Below, piece by piece: positions 1 through 6,446 of a stretch of 7,356 bases of DNA (its first letter is position 1; every line of letters begins with the position of its first letter). Origin of the DNA: Gallionella sp. (GTDB lineage Bacteria; Pseudomonadota; Gammaproteobacteria; Burkholderiales; Gallionellaceae). A program made the translations under genes and the position numbers. The notes under the pieces were generated by a model, which was given only the letters and a program-made list of their open reading frames with translations, was not told the origin of the DNA and ran no database searches. The DNA lies in assembly GCA_024654105.1 (NCBI GenBank), contig JANLID010000375.1, forward strand, positions 1-7,356, read 5' to 3'.

Positions 1-1
1 G

Positions 2-1462
2 GACAGCATAGAGCGTATCGAAGTGGTGCGCGGCAATGTCAGCAGTCTGTATGGCTCAGAAGCCATCGGCGGCGTGATTCAGTTGTTCACCAAGCGCGGG
101 CACGGCGTCCCGGCAATGAATGCAAGCGCCGGCATGGGCAGCCATGGATTGCAACGTCTGGCGGCAGGATTTTCGGGCGAGGTAAACGACACTTCATTCA
201 GCATCAATGCCGGCGGGGTCAGGACCAACGGTGTGTCGGCCATCAACCCGATATTGGCACCGGCTGCCAACCCGGGTAACGATGGATATGACAACACCAC
301 CGTCAACGCGCAAATTCGGCATGCTGTTAACGCAGAAAATCTGTTGTCGGCCACATTGTTCGGCACGCGCGGCGACAGCCAGTATGACAGCGCATTCGGC
401 TTGCCAACGGACCGCAACAATCTGGTGACCAGCCTTGATAAGCTGTCACTGGCTTCGGATAACCAGCTCAATGATATGTGGCACAGCCAGGTGCGTTTGG
501 CACAAGGCACCGACAATAACCACGCCTACACGAATGGTGTGCAGCAATATTACTTCAAGACCCGCAGCAACCAGTTCGCATGGCAAAACGAATTAAAAAT
601 CGCCGAAGCGCAACGCCTCAATGTGGCGCTTGAACATCTTGGCCAGGCAGTATCGTCAGATACGCTTTACACGCAAACCAACCGGAATGTGAACAGCCTG
701 CTGGGCGGGTATATGGCGAATTATGGCGCGCAACAAGTACAGCTTAATTTGCGCCAGGACCGCTACTCCGATTTCGGCACGGTGAACACCGGTTTGCTCG
801 GATATGGCTGGCAGTTTTCTGACGCATGGCGTGCAACTGCCAGTATCGGCAATGCCTTCAAGGCGCCGGCTTTTCTGGACATGTATGCGCCGGCGGCATG
901 GGGTGGCAATCCGAATCTGCGTCCGGAACGCGCGCAGAACAAGGAAATCGCCTTGCATTATGCGGCGGATGGACAGCGCGTGGATGCTGTGTATTTTGAC
1001 AATCGCATCCGCGATCTCATTGCTTACCAGTTCCCCTTGACGGTCAACATCAACCAGGCTCGCATAAACGGTTGGGAACTGGGCTATGCAGGCGAGTTTG
1101 GCGACACCCGTGTCAAGGCCAATCTGACCCTGCAGAATCCGCGCGATGCCGCCACCGGCACGCTACTGACGCGACGCGCCAAGGAGCACGCCAGCATTGC
1201 GGCATCGCGCAGCATTGCGGCATGGGAAATGGGCGTGGAACTGCAACATAGCGGTGCCCGGCAGGATGTTGGAATCAGCACATTCCTGCCTGTCACGTTG
1301 CCCGGCTATCAGGTGCTTAATCTGAATGCCCGACACCAGGTGGATAAAGATATCGCCATCTCGGTGCGGATCGACAACCTGTTTGACCGCGATTACATGC
1401 TGGTGCATGGCTACAACACTTCGGGGCGCACCCTGTTTGCCGGGCTGAGTTATCAGCAGTAA
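2..1462 (+). CDS. btuB: TonB-dependent outer-membrane receptor, BtuB-like (vitamin B12), 5'-partial
   Basis: The reading frame is open from the window edge, so the gene starts upstream; the GTG at 23 is an internal valine. About 486 residues are visible, against roughly 600-620 for BtuB, so the signal peptide, TonB box and first half of the plug are missing. The first visible residues (DSIERIEVVRGN, then SSLYGSEAIGGVIQLFTKR) are the classic end of the TonB-receptor plug domain. The rest is a beta-barrel with alternating polar/aromatic strands, and the C-terminal motif NLFDRDYMLVHGYNTSGRTL is typical of BtuB-type receptors. Family role: TonB/ExbBD-energised uptake of cobalamin across the outer membrane. 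The B12 assignment rests on plug/barrel resemblance plus the btuM gene just downstream; another siderophore or metal-chelate receptor remains possible. The protein ends in SYQQ instead of the usual terminal Phe. A cobalamin riboswitch, if present, would lie upstream of the window. Confidence 0.85.
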   Translation, partial: DSIERIEVVRGNVSSLYGSEAIGGVIQLFTKRGHGVPAMNASAGMGSHGLQRLAAGFSGEVNDTSFSINAGGVRTNGVSAINPILAPAANPGNDGYDNTTVNAQIRHAVNAENLLSATLFGTRGDSQYDSAFGLPTDRNNLVTSLDKLSLASDNQLNDMWHSQVRLAQGTDNNHAYTNGVQQYYFKTRSNQFAWQNELKIAEAQRLNVALEHLGQAVSSDTLYTQTNRNVNSLLGGYMANYGAQQVQLNLRQDRYSDFGTVNTGLLGYGWQFSDAWRATASIGNAFKAPAFLDMYAPAAWGGNPNLRPERAQNKEIALHYAADGQRVDAVYFDNRIRDLIAYQFPLTVNINQARINGWELGYAGEFGDTRVKANLTLQNPRDAATGTLLTRRAKEHASIAASRSIAAWEMGVELQHSGARQDVGISTFLPVTLPGYQVLNLNARHQVDKDIAISVRIDNLFDRDYMLVHGYNTSGRTLFAGLSYQQ

Positions 1463-1470
1463 TGACGCAA

Positions 1471-1513
1471 AGGCGGCCTGGCTTTATTGGCAGCACGGCC
1501 GCCTGCGCTTTTT
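1471..1513 (+). terminator. Putative rho-independent terminator after btuB
   Basis: An 8-bp perfect stem (AGGCGGCC at 1471-1478 with GGCCGCCT at 1497-1504) encloses an 18-nt loop that can form a small inner GCT/AGC pair. The T5 run (1509-1513) follows after the four bases GCGC, so the U-tract is slightly displaced from the stem. It sits 8 nt after the btuB stop codon. It would partly or wholly separate btuB transcription from btuM. Confidence 0.55.
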
Positions 1514-1538
1514 CTCTGGCTTCATATACCGTTGCCGC

Positions 1539-1546
1539 TATAAAAT
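1539..1546 (+). promoter_or_regulatory. Possible -10 element upstream of btuM
   Basis: TATAAAAT lies 24 nt before the btuM start codon and just after the hairpin/T-run that follows btuB. This is where an independent btuM-msbA promoter would be expected. No convincing -35 hexamer is visible at the right spacing, so the call is weak. Confidence 0.25.
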
Positions 1547-1559
1547 AAGCGCTGAATTC

Positions 1560-1564
1560 AGGAG
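1560..1564 (+). promoter_or_regulatory. Shine-Dalgarno site of btuM
   Basis: AGGAG is followed by a 6-nt spacer and the ATG at 1571. It is a strong ribosome binding site and fixes the btuM start; msbA downstream has none. Confidence 0.7.
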
Positions 1565-1570
1565 ATATCA

Positions 1571-2134
1571 ATGAATAACACCCAAATCAAAACCATTGCA
1601 ATTTTTGCAACGCTGGCCGCGCTGATGGCAGCGACGCGCGACCACCACTTCGGCTCCGCCTTGCACTTGCCGGATGCTTCGCTGGCGATATTCTTGCTGG
1701 CCGGGTTCTACCTGCCGCGCTGGGCATTCCCGGTGATGCTGATTGAGGCGGGGCTGGCAGATTATCTCGCGATCAATTATGGCGGAGTGAGCGGCTGGTG
1801 TTTCTCGCCCGCCTACTGGTTCCTGATCCCGACTTATTTCGTGTTGTGGTTCGGCGGCCGTTTCTACGCAAGACGTTATCAGTTTTCGCTGTGCAGCTTG
1901 ATTGAATTTGCCGGGATTGCTTTTGCAGCGACCACCATGGCGTTCCTGATTTCCAACATCAGCTTCTACCTGTTCGCCGGTTATTTCGCCGATGTCAGCA
2001 TGGCGAAATATGCCGTGCAGCTTGCCGGGTATTTCCCGCAATACCTGCAAGGCGCATTCCTGTATCTGATTCCGGCAACCTTGCTGCATATCGTCGCGGT
2101 GCATATTTCAAACCGTGCCGCGCAACAGGCGTAA
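1571..2134 (+). CDS. btuM: BtuM-like cobalamin transporter (solitary ECF-type S-component)
   Basis: This is a 187-residue, very hydrophobic protein with about six probable membrane segments (near residues 8-22, 38-55, 56-70, 80-98, 108-134 and 153-178). I identify it as BtuM, a small inner-membrane family known from Thiobacillus denitrificans, where it binds cobalamin through a cysteine on the cobalt and promotes decyanation without a dedicated ECF energising module. The supporting residues are Cys77 in the loop GGVSGWCFSPAY, Asp64, Tyr82 and His25. With a constant offset of three they match Cys80, Asp67, Tyr85 and His28, which I recall as important in the Thiobacillus protein. Length fits the family (about 190-200). 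The location directly after a BtuB-type receptor supports a joint route: outer membrane by BtuB, inner membrane by BtuM. No BtuC, BtuD, BtuF or EcfA/T gene is visible in the window. Start ATG 1571 is preceded by AGGAG. The alternative is an uncharacterised membrane protein of unknown substrate. Confidence 0.8.
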   Translation: MNNTQIKTIAIFATLAALMAATRDHHFGSALHLPDASLAIFLLAGFYLPRWAFPVMLIEAGLADYLAINYGGVSGWCFSPAYWFLIPTYFVLWFGGRFYARRYQFSLCSLIEFAGIAFAATTMAFLISNISFYLFAGYFADVSMAKYAVQLAGYFPQYLQGAFLYLIPATLLHIVAVHISNRAAQQA

Positions 2135-2164
2135 CCTGCGACGCGTGTTGCGCGTACCGCAACC

Positions 2165-3910
2165 ATGACCAGCCAACAGCTCTATTACCGCCTGCTTGGC
2201 TACGTCAAGCCATATTGGCGCGCCTTCGCCGTTTCCCTGCTCGGCATGATGGTGGTCGCGGCCACCGAGCCGCTGGTGCCCGCGCTGATGAAGCCGTTGC
2301 TGGACGGAACCTTCGTGCACAAGGACCAGGCGATGATGCGCCTGGTGCCGGCGATCATCATCCTGATCTTCCTGGTGCGCGGCCTGGCGACCTTCGTCGG
2401 TACCTATGCGATCAACTGGGTAGGCAACAAGCTGGTGATGGATTTGCGCGACGCGATGTTCCGCAAACTGCTCGCCTTGCCGACGCATTATTACGACGAC
2501 CATGCCAGCGGCGCGCTGATTTCCAAGCTGACTTTCGATGTCACCCAGGTGACCAATGCGGCGACTACGGTGGTGACGATTGCGGTGCGCGACAGCATCG
2601 TTATCGTTGGGCTGCTCGGCTGGCTGTTCTACCTCAACTGGAAATTGACGCTGCTGACTTTGCTGATGGCGCCCGTCATCGCCTACATTATCCGTGTCAT
2701 CAGCAAGCGCATGCGTACCAGCAGCCGCGATGCGCAGCGCGCGATGGGCGACATCACGCAGGTAATCGAGGAAAGCGTATCCGCGCACAAAGTGGTCAAA
2801 CTGTTCGGCGGGCAGCAGTACGAGAGCAACCGTTTCAGTGAGCAGGCCAACTGGGTGCGCCGCTACGCAATGAAGCAAGCTGCCGCGGCGGCGGCGAACG
2901 TGCCCATCGTGCAGATGGTTGCGGCAATCGCGCTGGCGGTCATCGTCTATCTCGTCACGCTGCAATCGCAGGCCGACGAAACCACGGTGGGCGGCTTTGT
3001 CTCGTTCATCATGGCGATGCTGATGCTGACCGCGCCGCTCAAGCGGTTGACCGGGGTCAGCGAATACCTGCAGCGCGGCCTGGCGGCGGCGGAGAGCGTG
3101 TTCGCCCTGCTCGATACCGAAGGCGAGACGGATAGCGGCACGAAGACGATAGGCCGGGTGCGCGGCGAGTTGCAATTCGACCACGTGCAATTTGCCTATG
3201 GGACGGACGGGCGCCATGCGCTGCAAAACATCACGCTGCATATCCGCGCCGGGGAAAATGTTGCGCTGGTCGGCGCGTCGGGCAGCGGCAAGACCACGCT
3301 GGCCAATCTGGTGCCGCGCTTCTACACGCCGACCGGCGGCGTGATCCTGCTCGACGGACACAACCTTGCCAGCCTTACTTTAGCCAGCTTGCGCGCCAAC
3401 ATCGCACTGGTGAGCCAAGAGGTGGTGCTGTTCAACGATACCGTTGCGGCCAACATCGCCTACGGGCAGATGCGTGAAGTGCCGGAGGCGGAAATCATCG
3501 CCGCCGCGCAGGCTGCGCACGCGATGGAATTCATCAGCGAATGGCCGGAAGGACTGAACACGCTGGTCGGCGAGCGCGGCGTGAAACTGTCCGGCGGGCA
3601 GCGCCAGCGCATCGCCATCGCCCGCGCCATCCTCAAGGACGCACCGATCCTGATCCTCGACGAGGCGACTTCTGCGCTGGACAGCGAATCCGAACGCCAC
3701 GTGCAGGCCGCGCTGGAAACCCTGATGCGGGGGCGCACCACATTGGTTATCGCGCACCGCCTGTCCACCATCGAAAAAGCCGACCGGATTGTGGTGCTGC
3801 AAAAAGGTGAGATCGCCGAGATTGGCACGCACCGCGAGTTGCTGGCCAAGGACGGCGTGTACGCGCAGTTGCACCGCATCCAGTTTGCGATAACCGCTGC
3901 GGTGAGTTGA
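2165..3910 (+). CDS. msbA: Lipid A export ABC transporter, permease/ATP-binding protein MsbA
   Basis: This 581-residue half-transporter has the standard MsbA length and layout. An N-terminal six-helix type IV exporter domain (about residues 15-310) is followed by a nucleotide-binding domain (about 335-575). Visible motifs are Walker A GASGSGKTT (370-378, Lys376), Q-loop Gln418 in VSQEVVLFNDT, signature LSGGQ (475-479), Walker B ILILDE (495-500) and the H-loop His531 in AHRLST. MsbA homodimers flip lipid A-core and phospholipids from the inner to the outer leaflet of the inner membrane. ATG 2165 is the only possible start: it is the first start codon after the btuM stop, which is in the same frame, and no ATG, GTG or TTG lies between. 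No Shine-Dalgarno sequence is seen in the 30-nt gap, suggesting coupling to btuM or a leader-independent weak start. A different lipid or drug exporter of the MsbA/LmrA type cannot be excluded, but the match is good. Confidence 0.93.
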   Translation: MTSQQLYYRLLGYVKPYWRAFAVSLLGMMVVAATEPLVPALMKPLLDGTFVHKDQAMMRLVPAIIILIFLVRGLATFVGTYAINWVGNKLVMDLRDAMFRKLLALPTHYYDDHASGALISKLTFDVTQVTNAATTVVTIAVRDSIVIVGLLGWLFYLNWKLTLLTLLMAPVIAYIIRVISKRMRTSSRDAQRAMGDITQVIEESVSAHKVVKLFGGQQYESNRFSEQANWVRRYAMKQAAAAAANVPIVQMVAAIALAVIVYLVTLQSQADETTVGGFVSFIMAMLMLTAPLKRLTGVSEYLQRGLAAAESVFALLDTEGETDSGTKTIGRVRGELQFDHVQFAYGTDGRHALQNITLHIRAGENVALVGASGSGKTTLANLVPRFYTPTGGVILLDGHNLASLTLASLRANIALVSQEVVLFNDTVAANIAYGQMREVPEAEIIAAAQAAHAMEFISEWPEGLNTLVGERGVKLSGGQRQRIAIARAILKDAPILILDEATSALDSESERHVQAALETLMRGRTTLVIAHRLSTIEKADRIVVLQKGEIAEIGTHRELLAKDGVYAQLHRIQFAITAAVS

Positions 3911-3929
3911 TGCACCGCGGGGTATAGCT

Positions 3930-4058
3930 TCCCTCACGCTTTGGATAATTGCCGCACTTTTGGTTATGGTCGGCATCGCCAGTCTTGTGATGCCAGGCAT
4001 TCCCGACACCGCCGCTGTATTTTGTCCGGATTGCGCGGCTGAGCGGGAAAACCACTGA
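3930..4058 (+). pseudogene. Possible decayed remnant of a DUF456-family membrane protein gene
   Basis: In the gap between msbA and pilU, one plus-strand frame reads LWIIAALLVMVGIASLVMPG followed by IPDTAAVF, then CPDCAAERENH and a stop at 4056-4058. The first part closely resembles the N-terminal hydrophobic hairpin of DUF456 proteins (pattern LW-LA-LLV-VG-AG-VLP-LPG, then VFAG). After VF the similarity is lost, but neighbouring frames keep traces (F-I-A residues) as expected after small indels. There is no convincing start codon or ribosome site, and the full family length (about 160 residues) is absent. I infer a degraded gene fragment. It could also be chance coding-like sequence; the family match is from memory. 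Confidence 0.33.
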
Positions 4059-4101
4059 CCTATGAGAAAGGCCAACCGGATTCGTTCTGCAAAATATCCG
4101 A

Positions 4102-4130
4102 AAAGCCGCACAGCTGCGTGGCTTTAATTT
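4102..4130. terminator. Bidirectional rho-independent terminator between convergent msbA and pilU
   Basis: The arms AAAGCC (4102-4107) and GGCTTT (4120-4125) pair perfectly. The stem extends inward through a G-U and a C-G pair, then an A-C mismatch, to a CAGCTG apex. A-rich sequence on the left and T-rich sequence (CTTTAATTT) on the right give a U-tract on both strands. It lies 26 nt beyond the pilU stop on the minus strand, an ideal place for pilT-pilU termination, and about 190 nt beyond msbA on the plus strand. Confidence 0.6.
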
Positions 4131-4150
4131 GACGCCAGCGTGGTCGCCAT

Positions 4151-5287
4151 TCAGGTCAGCTTCAGCCCCTCCGTACCACTCATCACATCCCGATCACCGC
4201 TCAACTTGCTTTCCAGCTTGATGCGCAAGCGCACATCATTGACCGAATCGGCGTTCTTCAAAGTATCCTCATATGAAATTTGACCGTCTTCATATAGCTT
4301 GAACAAAGCGCCATCAAAGGTTTCCATGCCCAGCTCGCGCGACTTGGACATGATTTCCTTGATGGCATTCACTTCGCCCTTGAATATCATGTCGGCAATC
4401 AGCGGCGAATTGAGCATGATTTCGATCGCGGCGACGCGTCCGGCGCCATTCTTCTTCGGGATCAAGCGTTGTGAAATGAGCGCCTTGATGTTCAGCGACA
4501 AGTCCATCAGCAGTTGCTCACGGCGATCTTCCGGGAAGAAGTTAATGATGCGATCCAGCGCCTGATTGGCGCTGTTGGCATGCAGCGTGGCCATGCACAA
4601 GTGGCCGGTTTCGGCAAAGGCCACGGCATATTCCATGGTCTCCCGGTCGCGGATTTCGCCGATCAGGATCACGTCCGGCGCCTGGCGCAGGGTATTCTTC
4701 AGCGCGTTGTGCCAGCTTTCGGTATCCACGCCGACTTCGCGGTGGGTGATGATGCAGTTGATGTGCTCATGCACGAATTCCACGGGGTCTTCAATGGTAA
4801 TGATGTGCCCGTAGCTGTTTTTGTTGCGATGCCCGAGCATCGCCGCCAGCGTGGTGGATTTGCCCGAACCGGTGCCGCCGACCAGAATCACCAGACCGCG
4901 CTTGGTCATCACGATATCTTTCAGCACCGGCGGCATGCCCAACGCATCGAGATCAGGAATCTTGGTGGTGATGGTGCGCAGCACCATGCCGACGCGCTGT
5001 TGTTGCATGAATACGTTTACGCGAAACCGCCCAATGCCGGGCGGGCTGATCGCAAAGTTGCATTCGTGAGTGGCTTCAAATTCGGCAGCCTGCCGGTCAT
5101 TCATGATGCTGCGCGCCAACTCCTGTGTGTGCTGCGGCGTCAGGGACTGATTGGAAACCGGCGTCATTTTGCCGTCCACCTTGAACGCCGGCGGGAAGCC
5201 GGTTGTGATGAACAAATCGGACGCATTCTTGCTGATCATGCCGCGCAACAGGTTGTGGATCAGCTCGGTGGCCTGGTCTCTTTCCAT
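4151..5287 (-). CDS. pilU: Type IV pilus accessory retraction ATPase PilU
   Basis: This 378-residue cytoplasmic AAA-type secretion ATPase starts MERDQATELI, the usual PilU opening, and has an N-terminal PAS-like domain (about 1-105) and a RecA-like ATPase domain. Motifs: Walker A GGTGSGKST (137-145, Lys143), Asp box HIITIEDPVEFVH (161-173), Walker B VILIGEIRD (206-214, Glu211) and His box HLCMATLHANSANQALDRI (229-247). At the place where PilT has AIRNLI, this protein has LIADMI (296-301), and it carries the longer C-terminal tail of PilU; both separate it from PilT. PilU hexamers cooperate with PilT to depolymerise the pilus and increase retraction force for twitching and DNA uptake. Start: ATG at 5287 with AGGAG (complement of 5294-5298) and a 6-nt spacer. 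It is the second gene of a pilT-pilU operon, 73 nt downstream of pilT. Confidence 0.95.
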   Translation of the reverse strand: MERDQATELIHNLLRGMISKNASDLFITTGFPPAFKVDGKMTPVSNQSLTPQHTQELARSIMNDRQAAEFEATHECNFAISPPGIGRFRVNVFMQQQRVGMVLRTITTKIPDLDALGMPPVLKDIVMTKRGLVILVGGTGSGKSTTLAAMLGHRNKNSYGHIITIEDPVEFVHEHINCIITHREVGVDTESWHNALKNTLRQAPDVILIGEIRDRETMEYAVAFAETGHLCMATLHANSANQALDRIINFFPEDRREQLLMDLSLNIKALISQRLIPKKNGAGRVAAIEIMLNSPLIADMIFKGEVNAIKEIMSKSRELGMETFDGALFKLYEDGQISYEDTLKNADSVNDVRLRIKLESKLSGDRDVMSGTEGLKLT

Positions 5288-5293
5288 GAAAAA

Positions 5294-5298
5294 CTCCT
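5294..5298 (-). promoter_or_regulatory. Shine-Dalgarno site of pilU
   Basis: AGGAG on the minus strand lies 6 nt before the pilU ATG and fixes its start, giving pilU its own strong translation signal rather than dependence on coupling to pilT. Confidence 0.65.
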
Positions 5299-5335
5299 AC
5301 GCCGGACAAGCCGGAACAAAAAGTGGGAAGCCGGG

Positions 5336-5353
5336 GGCACGGCGTGCCGTGCC
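5336..5353. repeat. Hairpin in the pilT-pilU spacer
   Basis: This is a perfect inverted repeat: GGCACGGC (5336-5343) and GCCGTGCC (5346-5353) separated by two bases, in practice a 7-bp stem with a CGTG loop. On the minus strand it lies 7 nt after the pilT stop. A T5 run follows only 14 nt later, so it is not a textbook terminator; an mRNA stabilising or attenuating structure is more plausible. A smaller CCGG/CCGG palindrome follows near 5312-5324. Confidence 0.5.
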
Positions 5354-5360
5354 ACTACGA

Positions 5361-6404
5361 TTAGCCATGGAACAAATCCTTGTTCATTGCCTTGCTGCGT
5401 GCTTCCGCAGGGCTGACCGCACCACTTTTCACCAGAGTAGTCAGGCATTGATCGAGCGTCTGCATCCCGAGGTTCTGGCCGGTTTGAATAGCCGAGTACA
5501 TTTGCGGCACTTTGGCCTCGCGGATCAGGTTGCGGATGGCCGGGGTGCAAATCATGATTTCGTGCGCGGCGACTCGCCCCGAACCGTCCTTGGTCTTGAG
5601 CAGCGCCTGGGAAATTACCGCACGCAGCGACTCGGACAACATCGCGCGCACCATTTCCTTTTCGTCGGCGGGAAACACGTCGATGATACGGTCGATGGTT
5701 TTGGCCGCCGAACTGGTATGCAGTGTGCCAAACACCAGGTGGCCGGTTTCCGCCGCAGTCATCGCCAAGCGGATGGTTTCCAGATCGCGCATTTCACCGA
5801 CCAGAATGATGTCCGGGTCTTCGCGCAAAGCCGAGCGCAATGCATTCTGGAAAGACAGCGTGTCCCGCCCGACTTCACGCTGATTGATCAGGCATTTTTT
5901 GCTTTCATGCACAAATTCGATCGGATCCTCCACCGTCAGGATGTGGCCCATTTCGTGCTCGTTGCGATGGTTGATCATCGCCGCCAGCGTGGTGGACTTG
6001 CCGGAACCGGTCGGCCCGGTGACCAGCACCATGCCGCGCGGATAATCCGAGATGGTCTCGAAACTCTTCGGGCACTTCAGTTCTTCCAGCGACATTATTT
6101 TGGACGGAATGGTACGCATCACCGCGGCCGCGCCGCGATTCTGGATAAACGCATTCACGCGAAAACGCGCCAGGTTTGGCACCTCAAAGGAAAAATCGAC
6201 CTCCTTGTTCTCCTCGTAAAATTTGCGCTGCTGGTCGTTCATGATGTCATACACCAGCGCATGCACTTCCTTGTGCTCCATCGCGGGCAGATTGATGCGG
6301 CGCATGTCGCCATGCACGCGGATCATCGGCGGCAGGCCGGCGGAGAGATGCAAGTCGGAGGCTTTATTCTTGACGCCGAATGCAAGCAGTTCAGTGATAT
6401 CCAT
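5361..6404 (-). CDS. pilT: Type IV pilus retraction ATPase PilT (twitching motility protein)
   Basis: This 347-residue protein has the normal PilT length. It begins MDITELLAFGVKNKASDLHL, nearly the family consensus. The N-terminal PAS-like domain (about 1-100) is followed by the ATPase domain: Walker A GPTGSGKST (130-138, Lys136), Asp box HILTVEDPIEFVH (154-166), Walker B IILVGEMRD (199-207, Glu204) and His box HLVFGTLHTSSAAKTIDRI (222-240). The diagnostic AIRNLI motif (289-294), required for retraction, is intact, so this is a functional PilT rather than a PilB or PilU. The hexamer docks at the inner-membrane base of the pilus and disassembles pilin subunits using ATP. It is the first gene of the pilT-pilU operon, divergent from yggS. 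The ribosome site is modest (AGGGAAG, about 8 nt before ATG). Confidence 0.97.
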   Translation of the reverse strand: MDITELLAFGVKNKASDLHLSAGLPPMIRVHGDMRRINLPAMEHKEVHALVYDIMNDQQRKFYEENKEVDFSFEVPNLARFRVNAFIQNRGAAAVMRTIPSKIMSLEELKCPKSFETISDYPRGMVLVTGPTGSGKSTTLAAMINHRNEHEMGHILTVEDPIEFVHESKKCLINQREVGRDTLSFQNALRSALREDPDIILVGEMRDLETIRLAMTAAETGHLVFGTLHTSSAAKTIDRIIDVFPADEKEMVRAMLSESLRAVISQALLKTKDGSGRVAAHEIMICTPAIRNLIREAKVPQMYSAIQTGQNLGMQTLDQCLTTLVKSGAVSPAEARSKAMNKDLFHG

Positions 6405-6423
6405 TATAATCTTCCCTGTTTGG

Positions 6424-6438
6424 CCGGTTTCAGACCGG
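6424..6438. repeat. Small inverted repeat in the pilT leader
   Basis: CCGGT (6424-6428) and ACCGG (6434-6438) form a 5-bp stem with a TTCAG loop, about 20 nt upstream of the pilT start codon on the minus strand. It could be a leader hairpin or a small operator; its function is unknown. Confidence 0.3.
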
Positions 6439-6446
6439 TTTGATTA

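Noticed and set aside
2108..3361. Long minus-strand open frame (417 codons) opposite msbA
   Set aside because: It lies fully antisense to a clear msbA. Its translation is rich in His, Arg, Gln and Asp with no recognisable domain, typical of a shadow frame in GC-rich DNA.
2165..3910. MsbA as the energising partner of BtuM
   Set aside because: It has all features of a self-contained lipid exporter with fused membrane and ATPase domains; adjacency alone does not support a role in B12 import.
3380..4111. Minus-strand open frame of 243 codons over the msbA 3' end and the gap
   Set aside because: Most of it is antisense to the MsbA nucleotide-binding domain, with no ribosome site or family resemblance. 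The coding-like signal in the gap is on the plus strand.
4514..5416. Plus-strand open frame of 300 codons opposite pilU
   Set aside because: It is antisense to a complete PilU; composition and position fit a shadow frame.
6397..6408. TATAAT on the minus strand next to the pilT start as a -10 box
   Set aside because: It overlaps the ATG itself, leaving no room for a transcription start and the AGGGAAG ribosome site upstream.
5151..6443. Plus-strand open frame of 430 codons opposite pilT and the start of pilU
   Set aside because: It is antisense to PilT, whose motifs are complete. The composition is shadow-like and no domain is recognisable.
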